From Granulosicoccus sp045106475 (GTDB taxonomy: Bacteria; Pseudomonadota; Gammaproteobacteria; Granulosicoccales; Granulosicoccaceae), in NCBI GenBank assembly GCA_045106475.1, contig JBGCEO010000050.1, forward strand, positions 35,096-99,095: 64,000 bases of DNA. Reading direction: 5' to 3'. The notes under the pieces were generated by a model that saw nothing but the letters and a program-made list of their open reading frames with translations, had not been told where the DNA came from and did no database searches. Position 1 is the first letter of the stretch. Each line of letters begins with the position of its first letter. Positions 51,667-60,114 of this stretch are shown here, one piece after another. Position numbers and translations under genes: made by a program.

Positions 51667-53879
51667 GCGGCATCTCCTCGAAGCTGCAAACTGGATGGGT
51701 AAGGCAAACTGACAGTCACAACGGCACCTCTATCCGGACGATTCTCCGCTCGTATTCTGCCATTGTGCTCTTCTACGATCTTCTTGACGATAGCAAGGCC
51801 CAGGCCGGTCCCCTTGGGTTTGGAAGAAATATAAGGTTCGAAAAGTCGATCCATCAAATCCAGCGGAAATCCAGGGCCGTTGTCCTCTGCAACGATCTCA
51901 AGCACATCACTGGCAAGCTGCTGTCGATAGTGCGTGCTTATTCTAACCAATTGCGCATCCTGCGTATGCTGAGCCTCTAACGCATTTTTTATCAAATTGT
52001 GAGTTAATTGCCGCATACGGGCCAAATCAAGTGGAATGTCAGGAGCCGAAGCGTCCAGAGCCAGCTCGATCTGCATGGCACCATCAGAGTCGCGGTACAA
52101 ATCCGCTACCTCTTCTAAAAGAGTATTTATGCTTGCATCCGACAGGGTCAGGTTAGGCGTCGATGCATATTCTGCAAACGCATTGACCATTGATTTCAAG
52201 GAATCAACCTGGCTCTCGATGGTATGGGTCAATCTGCTTAGCAGATCAATATCCTTGCCTTCCAGTTTGTTGTGAAACTTATGACGCAACCGCTCTGCCG
52301 ATAGCTGGATCGGGGTCAGCGGGTTTTTAATTTCATGCGCAAGCCGTCGTGCTACTTCGCTCCAGGCAGCATTGCGTTGAGCGCTTATAATCGTCGTCAT
52401 GTCGTCAATAACAATAACGCGGCCTGTTAGCTCTCCCGAAGCGTCAAGTAGCACCGTGCCACGACAAAACAGAAACCGCCGCCCACTTTGATCAAACACC
52501 TCGATTTCAGCCGACCATTCGCTGCGACCCGAGGTTGCCAGAGGTTTGCTGACCTGATCACTGAACTGAGCCACTACACTGTTGTCCTGCACATCATGTT
52601 GCAAAGGGGTGCCACGCATCTCGACCAGTTCGGTGCCGAGTATTGTGACAGCCGCAGGGTTACTGGTAATGACACGATTCTCGTCATCAAGGGTGATAAC
52701 ACCTGAGGATATCTGTCCCAATACAGCTTGCAAGCGCGCGCGTTGGCGCTCGACCTGCCGCTGACTCTGCTCAGCATTTTTTCGGCTTTGCTCTAGCTGT
52801 AGCGTCATGTAGTTAAACGATTGCACCAGAAAACCCAGCTCATCGTTTTTACTGCGCTTGTATATTCGCGTGGCGTAGTTGCCTTCGGCTACGGCTCGCG
52901 TACCTTCCACCAGGTCGTGTACTGGCATCATCATCCGTCTCGCAGCATACAATGCAAACCAGACACCCATCATGACGGATAACAGTAGCGCTAATGACAG
53001 CGTCAACATTGAACTGAGTATGAGGGGTCGGCGCAGGAATACCAACTGACGGTATTGCTGATAACTCGATTGTACGCTCTCGGCAAGATCGGTAGATCTT
53101 TCCGCAATAGGATAGAGTGCCTGTAGTACCGAGTTTTCTCGTGTAGCGTCTTCAGAAAATACCGGTGTGACTACGCGAATGTATAACTCACCACCCCGAA
53201 TGGGATCCACCGCCACATACGATAATCCCTGCTGTGCACGAGACACCAAATCATTTTCAGGGCGATTGGGTTGCACTGAAATACTATCCAGCAAACCAGT
53301 AGACGCAACGATTCGATTATCAGGGCCGATTAGAGTCATCTCACTGGCTTCAGCTTCGGCGGTCAAGGTATTGAGTGCAACCACAGCCACTGAATCATTT
53401 ACACCGACCAACTGTTGAGCAACATTGATGGTATCACGCTGCAAGGTACGCATTTGCAAGCCCAAAGACTCGCGGCTTAATTCCAACGCATCATCAAGTG
53501 CCTGCTCGATCTCCAGGTCAAAATAACTATTGATATTAGCTCTAAGAAAGCGAATGGAGAATCCGTACACTAGCGTTACAGGCACCAAGGCAAGCAGCAC
53601 TGACATGATCACAAGCTTTACGGTTAGCCGTGAGCCCGCAATTCGCTGCCTGAATTCCTTGATCAGCGTCAGGCCATTCGAGATGATCAGCACACCGATG
53701 AAGCTTAGTGCAAGCCCGTTACCTAACAGCAGCCAATGGTAGTACTGGCCAAACCGATCAAGCTGGAGAGCCATCGTACCCAGCACATACAGTGATGCGA
53801 TCAATATCAAGAACAGTAGCGCCATCAACACGGCGCTGGTCAGGGTGCGTTTACGAAATCGACTTAGTTGACTGGCCAC
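51663..53879 (-). CDS. NtrY-like sensor histidine kinase
   Basis: The protein is 738 residues from GTG 53879, which has GGAG five bases upstream; a frame to 53906 is longer but runs further into DUF4390. The order is three or more N-terminal membrane helices, a periplasmic sensor segment (about 125-290), HAMP (RRMMMPVHDLVEGTRAVAEG), PAS (about 385-490), HisKA with phospho-acceptor His about 515 (HEIKNPL), and HATPase (DNGPGF, KGTGLGLA). It senses an unknown signal, possibly redox or nitrogen status, and phosphorylates the adjacent NtrX-like regulator, whose start overlaps its stop. Confidence 0.9.
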   Translation of the reverse strand: MASQLSRFRKRTLTSAVLMALLFLILIASLYVLGTMALQLDRFGQYYHWLLLGNGLALSFIGVLIISNGLTLIKEFRQRIAGSRLTVKLVIMSVLLALVPVTLVYGFSIRFLRANINSYFDLEIEQALDDALELSRESLGLQMRTLQRDTINVAQQLVGVNDSVAVVALNTLTAEAEASEMTLIGPDNRIVASTGLLDSISVQPNRPENDLVSRAQQGLSYVAVDPIRGGELYIRVVTPVFSEDATRENSVLQALYPIAERSTDLAESVQSSYQQYRQLVFLRRPLILSSMLTLSLALLLSVMMGVWFALYAARRMMMPVHDLVEGTRAVAEGNYATRIYKRSKNDELGFLVQSFNYMTLQLEQSRKNAEQSQRQVERQRARLQAVLGQISSGVITLDDENRVITSNPAAVTILGTELVEMRGTPLQHDVQDNSVVAQFSDQVSKPLATSGRSEWSAEIEVFDQSGRRFLFCRGTVLLDASGELTGRVIVIDDMTTIISAQRNAAWSEVARRLAHEIKNPLTPIQLSAERLRHKFHNKLEGKDIDLLSRLTHTIESQVDSLKSMVNAFAEYASTPNLTLSDASINTLLEEVADLYRDSDGAMQIELALDASAPDIPLDLARMRQLTHNLIKNALEAQHTQDAQLVRISTHYRQQLASDVLEIVAEDNGPGFPLDLMDRLFEPYISSKPKGTGLGLAIVKKIVEEHNGRIRAENRPDRGAVVTVSLPYPSSLQLRGDAA

Positions 53880-54481
53880 ACAAGCTCCTGGCTGGCCAAA
53901 CGCCAACTGGATGTGATCAAAGGCTGTAATGGCAATGGGAGTGCGCTGGTATCCAGACGAAAATCAAGCGATGCCAGCAGTGATTCATCCGACAGCAAAT
54001 CTCCCAACTCATTGTCAAGCGCAAGATGTAAATCATTTATTTGTCCCAAGCCATCTAACGCAGATGAAAGGGAACGGTAGTTTCTGCTGATATCCGTATT
54101 GAGCGAATGAACGCGATAATGACGAGTTAGCTCATAGTAGTTGATGCTAAAACGCTGTTGGTGCCGGGCTAGCGTCTTGTCGAACCAAAAAGCCCTCGGG
54201 CTGCGAAAGCGCAAAGTCATGATGAAGTTCAGTGGCACGCCACTGTCCAGACCACTGCGCACAGTAGCAGGCAGTTTAAAATCTGCACGTGCGTCCAGAA
54301 ACCATTGCCCTCCTTCACTGTACAGCGATGCTTGTGACAAGAGGATATCCCCTGATTCTGCCACCCTTGCATTTAGCCCGCGAACAGACAAAGTGACAAG
54401 AGCCACGAAAACAAGCGCTGTGGCAAACAGAACACTCGCTGTCATTAATATCGTTCGCGGTTTGTCTGACTGCTGGCTCAT
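53864..54481 (-). CDS. DUF4390 protein
   Basis: The protein is 205 residues with an N-terminal signal or anchor (about residues 10-30), then a beta-rich domain with FNFIMTLRF-like strands and repeated aromatic positions typical of DUF4390. It is exported and its role is unknown. It lies between rsmB and ntrY in many gammaproteobacteria, as I recall. It overlaps rsmB by one base (TGATG) and ntrY by 16 bases. Confidence 0.85.
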   Translation of the reverse strand: MSQQSDKPRTILMTASVLFATALVFVALVTLSVRGLNARVAESGDILLSQASLYSEGGQWFLDARADFKLPATVRSGLDSGVPLNFIMTLRFRSPRAFWFDKTLARHQQRFSINYYELTRHYRVHSLNTDISRNYRSLSSALDGLGQINDLHLALDNELGDLLSDESLLASLDFRLDTSALPLPLQPLITSSWRLASQELVWPVN

Positions 54482-55821
54482 CAGCTAAGCTTTTTGAGAG
54501 GCGCATAGAAAAACCCATCCATGCCCTGCTCACCTGGAAAGATCTGTCTCATGGTATCTATCAAAGCTGCATCGGGTGTGCGCTCAACAAAGCTCGCTAC
54601 CTGATGTTCATTTTCATCTTTTAAAATTGAACAGGTGGCATATAAAAGCACACCCCCCGGAACCAGCGTATTCCATAGGGCATCGAGTAGCGAGGCCTGC
54701 ATCGATACTAGAGGTACCACATCGCTAGCACGGCGAAGCAGTTTGATATCAGGGTGACGTCGAATAACACCAGAACCCGAACAAGGCGCATCAAGCAAGA
54801 TCGCATCAAATTTCTGACCATCCCACCAGCTATCCAGTTCAACAGCATCTGCTGCAAACAATTGAGCCCGGTCCTGCATATTCAAGCGAGCCAATGTGTC
54901 GGCCACTCGCTCTAAGCGTTGTGCATCATGATCCAATGCGACTAGGGATGAAAAATGCTGCTGCTCTAAAGCGTGCGCTGTTTTACCTCCTGGCGCAGCG
55001 CAGGCATCAAGTAATCGTCCACCCGCAGGTACATGCTTGGCCAGTTGCAATCCGGCTAATTGTGCAGCTGCATCCTGCACACTGACATGACCCTGATCGA
55101 AACCTGGCAATAAGGTCACTGGCATTGGCGAAAGCAAAACCAACGCATCGCTCACCTCAGCAACAGTAGACGATTGAATTCCGTTCTGCTCAAGTAGTTT
55201 TTGATAGTCGGCGACACTGACATGGCAGCGATTAACACGCAGAGTCATTGGCCCTTGCAGATTGTTAGCCTCGCAGATACTTTCCCAATTCTGCGGCCAA
55301 TCCTGTTGTATCGTTTCGAACAGCCAGGTCGGGTGAGACAACTGTTCTGAAACACTCAAGGCCGATTCCAGTTTTAACTGGCGTCGTTGGTAGTTGCGCA
55401 GTACAGCATTCACCAGCGCTTTGGCCCATGGCTTTTTTAATCGTTTGAGAACCTTAACCGTCTCGTTCACCGCTGCATGTGAGGCCATCTGTGTATGCCG
55501 TAGATGAAAAATGCCCAACTGCATGAGCAGATAAACATCCAGATCTTTAGCTTTTAGCGGTTTGTCCAGCAATTGATCAACCAGTGCGCGAAGTTGCCCA
55601 GACCATCGTGCAAAGCCATACGACCAGGCTTGCAATTGGGCTTGCTCTGAGTCTGCGACTTTTGCTTGCGCCAGCGGCAGTAAACGAGTCAGGGAACCGC
55701 CTCGAGTCTGTAGCTCCACCATCAGCTCTATGCAAACCAAGCGTATATCAGAAGTCTGAGAGTTAGCACTGGCAGCTACACCAGCTCCTCCGGAAGACTT
55801 CATGGGCGGCCGCTTCGCCAC
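54481..55821 (-). CDS. rsmB: 16S rRNA m5C967 methyltransferase
   Basis: The protein is 446 residues. It has an N-terminal NusB-like domain and a C-terminal SAM methyltransferase with LLDACAAPGGKT, DAPCSGSGVIRRHPD and LLYATCSI. The two cysteines in the last two motifs are the catalytic pair. It methylates C967 of 16S rRNA. The start is GTG 55821, abutting the fmt TAG. It is in the classic fmt-rsmB order. Confidence 0.95.
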   Translation of the reverse strand: MAKRPPMKSSGGAGVAASANSQTSDIRLVCIELMVELQTRGGSLTRLLPLAQAKVADSEQAQLQAWSYGFARWSGQLRALVDQLLDKPLKAKDLDVYLLMQLGIFHLRHTQMASHAAVNETVKVLKRLKKPWAKALVNAVLRNYQRRQLKLESALSVSEQLSHPTWLFETIQQDWPQNWESICEANNLQGPMTLRVNRCHVSVADYQKLLEQNGIQSSTVAEVSDALVLLSPMPVTLLPGFDQGHVSVQDAAAQLAGLQLAKHVPAGGRLLDACAAPGGKTAHALEQQHFSSLVALDHDAQRLERVADTLARLNMQDRAQLFAADAVELDSWWDGQKFDAILLDAPCSGSGVIRRHPDIKLLRRASDVVPLVSMQASLLDALWNTLVPGGVLLYATCSILKDENEHQVASFVERTPDAALIDTMRQIFPGEQGMDGFFYAPLKKLS

Positions 55822-56823
55822 CTAAGAGAAACACTCACCAAGCAGATTTCGTCCTTGAAAAAAAGTGGCGGCATCCTGCGCCTTTTTACCCGGCCATTGA
55901 AGTGTCAGTAAATCAATCATTCCATCAGCACAACGCACACGCAGCGCATCGTTTTCGGTAGACACTATCATTCCCGGAGCAACTTCTGCGGGCAACGCAG
56001 TACTCGAGTCGATAGCGGTAGACGCCGTAGTGCCCGAGCCAATGTCACCTACCAGTCGGCTTTTCCAGATGCGCACGCGTTCTCCGCATAACTGTGCTTC
56101 GGCAACGGGCCAGGGGTTAAACGCTCGAATCCTTCGATGCAGCTCGAGACAGGGCGTATTAAAGTCCAGCTTCGCTTCAGATTTCGTAAGCTTTTCGGCA
56201 TAGCAAACACCCGATGAAGGTTGAGCCACAGCTTTCAGCGAGCCATCACAGTGCGCGGGCAAAGCCTCGAGCAATGCCGCCGCCCCGAGTTCAGCCAGAC
56301 GATCATGCAACTCTGCAGCCGTTTCATCAGGATCAATTGCTAACGATTTTTCCAGAAGCACAGCACCCGTATCCAAACCTGCATCCATCTGCATGATACA
56401 GACGCCAGTTCGTTCATCACCTGCCAGAACCGCTCTGTGAATCGGGGCAGCCCCTCGCCAGCGCGGCAACAGTGAGCCGTGAATATTCAAACAACCCAAA
56501 GCAGGCATATCCAAAACACTTTGCGGCAATATCAATCCATAGGCCGCCACAACCAGCACATCTGCACCCAAAGCCATGAGTTCGGATTGGGCCTGCTCAT
56601 CACGCAGGCTCTGCGGCTGAAGGACTGGCACACCAGCATCGGTGGCCCGAGATTTAACCGCGCTTGGCAACAGTTTCCGACCTCGACCCGCCGGCCGATC
56701 TGGTTGCGTCAAGACACCTACTACCCGGTGCGGGCTATCGAGGAGCGCATCGAGCGCTACTGCTGCAAATTCCGGCGTACCTGCAAATGCCACTTTCAGG
56801 CTGTTGCAGCTCATATCATCCAT
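55822..56823 (-). CDS. fmt: Methionyl-tRNA formyltransferase
   Basis: The protein is 333 residues from ATG 56823, whose A is the last base of the def stop; longer frames overlap def. N-terminal formyltransferase domain: FAGTPEFA, LTQPDRPAGRG, YGLILPQ, GCLNIHGSLLPRWRGAAPI with catalytic Asn/His, and GVCIMQMDAGLDTG. A C-terminal OB-type domain binds tRNA. It formylates initiator Met-tRNA and is paired with def. Confidence 0.96.
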   Translation of the reverse strand: MDDMSCNSLKVAFAGTPEFAAVALDALLDSPHRVVGVLTQPDRPAGRGRKLLPSAVKSRATDAGVPVLQPQSLRDEQAQSELMALGADVLVVAAYGLILPQSVLDMPALGCLNIHGSLLPRWRGAAPIHRAVLAGDERTGVCIMQMDAGLDTGAVLLEKSLAIDPDETAAELHDRLAELGAAALLEALPAHCDGSLKAVAQPSSGVCYAEKLTKSEAKLDFNTPCLELHRRIRAFNPWPVAEAQLCGERVRIWKSRLVGDIGSGTTASTAIDSSTALPAEVAPGMIVSTENDALRVRCADGMIDLLTLQWPGKKAQDAATFFQGRNLLGECFS

Positions 56824-57353
56824 CACGGGCGCTCGGGAATATCGTCCAGATCCGCACCATCTCTGATCCACCTTTCCATCTTTTTGCGGATACGATTACG
56901 CTTCAAAGGTGAGAGGTAATCCACAAAAAGCTTGCCATTCAGATGATCTATTTCATGCTGAATACACACCGCTAGCAGCCCATTGGCTTCCATTTCAAAC
57001 GGATTACCCTCTCTGTCAATCGCTGCAACCTTGATATCAGATGGGCGTTTGACAGTTTCGTACACCCCGGGAATCGACAGGCAACCCTCCTGCATTTCGT
57101 CTTTGCCATCTGAGAGCAGTATTTCAGGGTTTATAAACGTCAATGGATTGTCGTTTTTTTCAGAAACATCAATAACAACAACCCTTTGGTGAGTATTAAC
57201 CTGGGTTGCCGCCAGACCAATTCCAGGTGCTTCGTACATCGTCTGAAACATGTTGTCGATCAGCTTGGCAACCGTGCCGTCTACGTTCGCTACCTCAGCA
57301 GCCGTGCGCCGAAGCTGTGCATCGGGGAAATAAAGAATATCTAACAAAGACAC
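56823..57353 (-). CDS. def: Peptide deformylase
   Basis: The protein is 176 residues from GTG 57353, preferred because AGGA lies seven bases upstream; TTG 57359 is too close to that site. All three motifs are present: GIGLAATQVN, EGCLSIPG and QHEIDHLNGK, giving the Fe2+ site of Cys and two His. It removes the N-formyl group from new proteins. It overlaps fmt by one base and is divergent from the LysM gene. Confidence 0.96.
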   Translation of the reverse strand: MSLLDILYFPDAQLRRTAAEVANVDGTVAKLIDNMFQTMYEAPGIGLAATQVNTHQRVVVIDVSEKNDNPLTFINPEILLSDGKDEMQEGCLSIPGVYETVKRPSDIKVAAIDREGNPFEMEANGLLAVCIQHEIDHLNGKLFVDYLSPLKRNRIRKKMERWIRDGADLDDIPERP

Positions 57354-57490
57354 TGCCAAATCCTGAAGGTTGGGGATTGCGCAATTCTAGCAGGCGCAGA
57401 GAAGGCATCCCCCTTGCATATCAAGGTTTCTTACTGTCCGCCGATTGTTCCGGTAGACAACACCGAATCAACTAGGGAGAGTTCCAGAAG

Positions 57491-58747
57491 ATGGCTCTAC
57501 ATATGACTGTACCGACTGCTCGCTTGACTCTTGCAGTCAGTCTGTCCGCACTGCTCGCCGCCTGCTCCTTCGGGCATACCCCCTCGGCCATGGTGCTGGA
57601 CCAAAACACACAGGTCAACGACCGCTTCAGTGAAGATGGATTGAGCCAGGAGAGCTACACGACGGTAGTCCCACGTGCGTACATCGACTCTGAACAACTC
57701 GATGACAACGCGCCGAAGTCTTACACGGTGGTGCGTGGAGATACCTTGTGGGATATTTCGGACAGATTCCTGAAAAAGCCTTGGTTGTGGACAGAAATCT
57801 GGGGCTATAACCCTCAGATTCATAACCCGCATCTGATCTATCCAGGTGACAAACTAGCCCTGGAATACATAAACGGGCGGCCGACCTTGGTTCTGACTCG
57901 CAACGGCAAGGTGGTGCCAGTCAATCAGAATGCTGCGCAGCTTGGTGCTGCTAATCCGGTTGTTCTTGATGCCAACGGAAACCCCATTGCACAACCTGGA
58001 CAAAGGACACGCCTGTCTCCCAGGATTCGATCCGAGTCGCTGGACGATGCAATACCAACTATTGCACGCGACTCGATTCAGCAGTTTCTTGTGCAACCAC
58101 GGGTCGTTGATGCAGCTACTCTCAGCAGATCACCTTACGTGGTGGGCAATGTCGACAATAGACTGACGAGCGCTGTTGGCCATCAGGTCTACGTCAGGGG
58201 TCGAATGAATCGCGATCAGACCAGCTACGGGATCTTTAGACGCAGCAAGGAGCTTCGCGACCCGCTCAACAACGCGCTTCTTGGATACGAAATCACTCAT
58301 GTAGCTGACGCCAAGCTACTGAGCATCGGCGACCCGTCAACGCTAATGATCACCGACAACAAGATGGAAACCATTAAAGGCGATATCTTGCTGCCCAATG
58401 ACAATGGATCGGCTTCACACATGTTTGTGCCCAGGCTCCCAGAACTGCGCGGCGAAGCTCGAATCGTGTCTTTGGTTAACGCAATTTCGCAGACCGGTCG
58501 GGACCAGGTGGTCGTCCTAAACATCGGTTCTGAATCCAATATTCAGGAAGGCGATGTGCTTGCAATCGAGACCCATGGTCAGACCATGATAGATGGGCGC
58601 GGACGTGGTGGTTACGAGCGAGTGAAAATGCCCAATACCCGTACCGGTGTGGTAATGGTATTCAAAACCTTTGACAAGGTAAGCTATGGACTGGTCATGG
58701 AATCGACCCGCCCGGTAATGATGAACGACATCATTACTGGCATATAA
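57491..58747 (+). CDS. LysM peptidoglycan-binding protein
   Basis: The protein is 418 residues. An N-terminal signal ends in LAAC-SF, so it is probably a lipoprotein. The LysM domain (SYTVVRGDTLWDISDRFL...WPNPQIHNPHLIYPGD-like pattern, about residues 75-125) binds peptidoglycan. The remaining about 280 residues form a beta-rich domain seen in LysM proteins between def and dprA in many gammaproteobacteria, of unknown function. GGGAGAG upstream supports the ATG. A hairpin lies at its end. Confidence 0.88.
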   Translation: MALHMTVPTARLTLAVSLSALLAACSFGHTPSAMVLDQNTQVNDRFSEDGLSQESYTTVVPRAYIDSEQLDDNAPKSYTVVRGDTLWDISDRFLKKPWLWTEIWGYNPQIHNPHLIYPGDKLALEYINGRPTLVLTRNGKVVPVNQNAAQLGAANPVVLDANGNPIAQPGQRTRLSPRIRSESLDDAIPTIARDSIQQFLVQPRVVDAATLSRSPYVVGNVDNRLTSAVGHQVYVRGRMNRDQTSYGIFRRSKELRDPLNNALLGYEITHVADAKLLSIGDPSTLMITDNKMETIKGDILLPNDNGSASHMFVPRLPELRGEARIVSLVNAISQTGRDQVVVLNIGSESNIQEGDVLAIETHGQTMIDGRGRGGYERVKMPNTRTGVVMVFKTFDKVSYGLVMESTRPVMMNDIITGI

Positions 58748-58764
58748 ACCTGCCCCGACCCTAA

Positions 58765-58790
58765 GTGGCCGCGGGCTCAACCGCGGTCAC
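58765..58790 (+). promoter_or_regulatory. GC-rich hairpin between lysM gene and dprA
   Basis: A 10-bp stem with one G-U pair (GTGGCCGCGG with CCGCGGTCAC) and a 6-base loop ends four bases before the dprA ATG. There is no T run, so it may limit dprA translation or stabilise the upstream mRNA. Confidence 0.4.
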
Positions 58791-58794
58791 TATC

Positions 58795-59997
58795 ATGGAT
58801 GATAATGCAACAACCCCAATCAGCGCCTGGCTGACTCTATCGCTGGCGTATCCTTCCGGCAGTCGCCTTTGCCAAAAATTAAGAGAGTCTGTTCCCGAAC
58901 CCGCGAGGCTCGGAGCAATGGTCCAGCAGCATCTCAATGGTTCGCCATCCGAACTAGCTACCAGGCTTGCACCGCTATCAGATCAGTACCCGCTGTCGGC
59001 ACTAATCTCGGACACGACGGCCAACAAGGTTGAACAAGCCCTGACCTGGGCCCAACAATCAGCACAACACTCTCTGCTTGGCCTGGATCATCCCGCCTAC
59101 CCCGCCATGCTTAAAGACACCGCAGACGCACCACCATTGCTTTATGCCAAGGGCTCGATAGAAGCACTGAAGCGGCCCATGGTCGCCATTGTCGGCTCCC
59201 GTAAGGCCAGCCACCAAGCCCTGCGCCACACGCGTCATTTGGCAGCACAGCTGGCAGAACGCGGTGCATGTATCGTCAGTGGTCTGGCATTGGGAATCGA
59301 TGCTGCGGCCCATGAGGGCGCTCTGGATGCGGCAGGAGTCACTGTTGCAGTGGCTGCGACCGAACCGGATACCGTATATCCCAAACGGCACCGGGCTCTG
59401 GCACAACGTATTATTGAATCAGGTGGAGCAATAATCACTGAGTACCCTGTCAACACGCCCACGCTGCGTTGGTTCTTTCCGCAGCGCAATCGCATCATCA
59501 GCGGCATGAGCCTGGGAGTTCTGGTTACCGAAGCCAGCCTGCCCAGCGGCACGCTGACAACTGCGCGACATGCCATGAATCAAGGGCGCGAAATAATGGC
59601 CGTGCCGGGATCAATCCACAACCTTCAGGCTCGCGGCTGTCACGATTTGATCAAACAAGGGGCTGCTTTAATTGAGAATATTGACGATCTGATCGACGCC
59701 CTGGGACCCGAGTTTCAACGCCAGCTCAGCGATCTATCGCATGCTGTACATCCGGAAGGTAGTTCTAGTGGTACATTACACGAACAGAAAAATAGTGCAC
59801 CCCACTGTCCTCAGGGTACTGAGCTTAATGAGCTTGATCGAGCCTTATTGAACTACTTATGTCTTCAACCGGCCACGGCCGACGAACTATTGACGCTCAC
59901 CACATTGAGCATATCGCAACTAAGTTCTGTATTGGGAATGCTTGAAATCAGAGGATTTATCCGCACAACATCTGGAGGACGGTATGCGCGTTGCTAG
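58795..59997 (+). CDS. dprA: DNA processing protein DprA
   Basis: The protein is 400 residues from ATG 58795; a frame from 58765 starts inside the hairpin. The Rossmann-like fold is clear: VAIVGSRKASH, CIVSGLALGIDAAAHEGAL, YPVNTPTLRWFFPQRNRIISGMS, and TARHAMNQGREIMAVPG. The C-terminal winged helix (LLTLTTLSISQLSSVLGMLEIRGFI) is present. It loads RecA onto incoming DNA during transformation. It is followed by topA 117 bases on. Confidence 0.94.
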   Translation: MDDNATTPISAWLTLSLAYPSGSRLCQKLRESVPEPARLGAMVQQHLNGSPSELATRLAPLSDQYPLSALISDTTANKVEQALTWAQQSAQHSLLGLDHPAYPAMLKDTADAPPLLYAKGSIEALKRPMVAIVGSRKASHQALRHTRHLAAQLAERGACIVSGLALGIDAAAHEGALDAAGVTVAVAATEPDTVYPKRHRALAQRIIESGGAIITEYPVNTPTLRWFFPQRNRIISGMSLGVLVTEASLPSGTLTTARHAMNQGREIMAVPGSIHNLQARGCHDLIKQGAALIENIDDLIDALGPEFQRQLSDLSHAVHPEGSSSGTLHEQKNSAPHCPQGTELNELDRALLNYLCLQPATADELLTLTTLSISQLSSVLGMLEIRGFIRTTSGGRYARC

Positions 59998-60114
59998 CAT
60001 CAAATTACACGGTTGCGTTGACAAAGCGCCGCCAAGCGACGACGCTAGTACCCTGTTAAACAAAACTGTACTCAGTGTCTGGCGCGATTGCCTTCACAAA
60101 CGAACCCACTAGCA

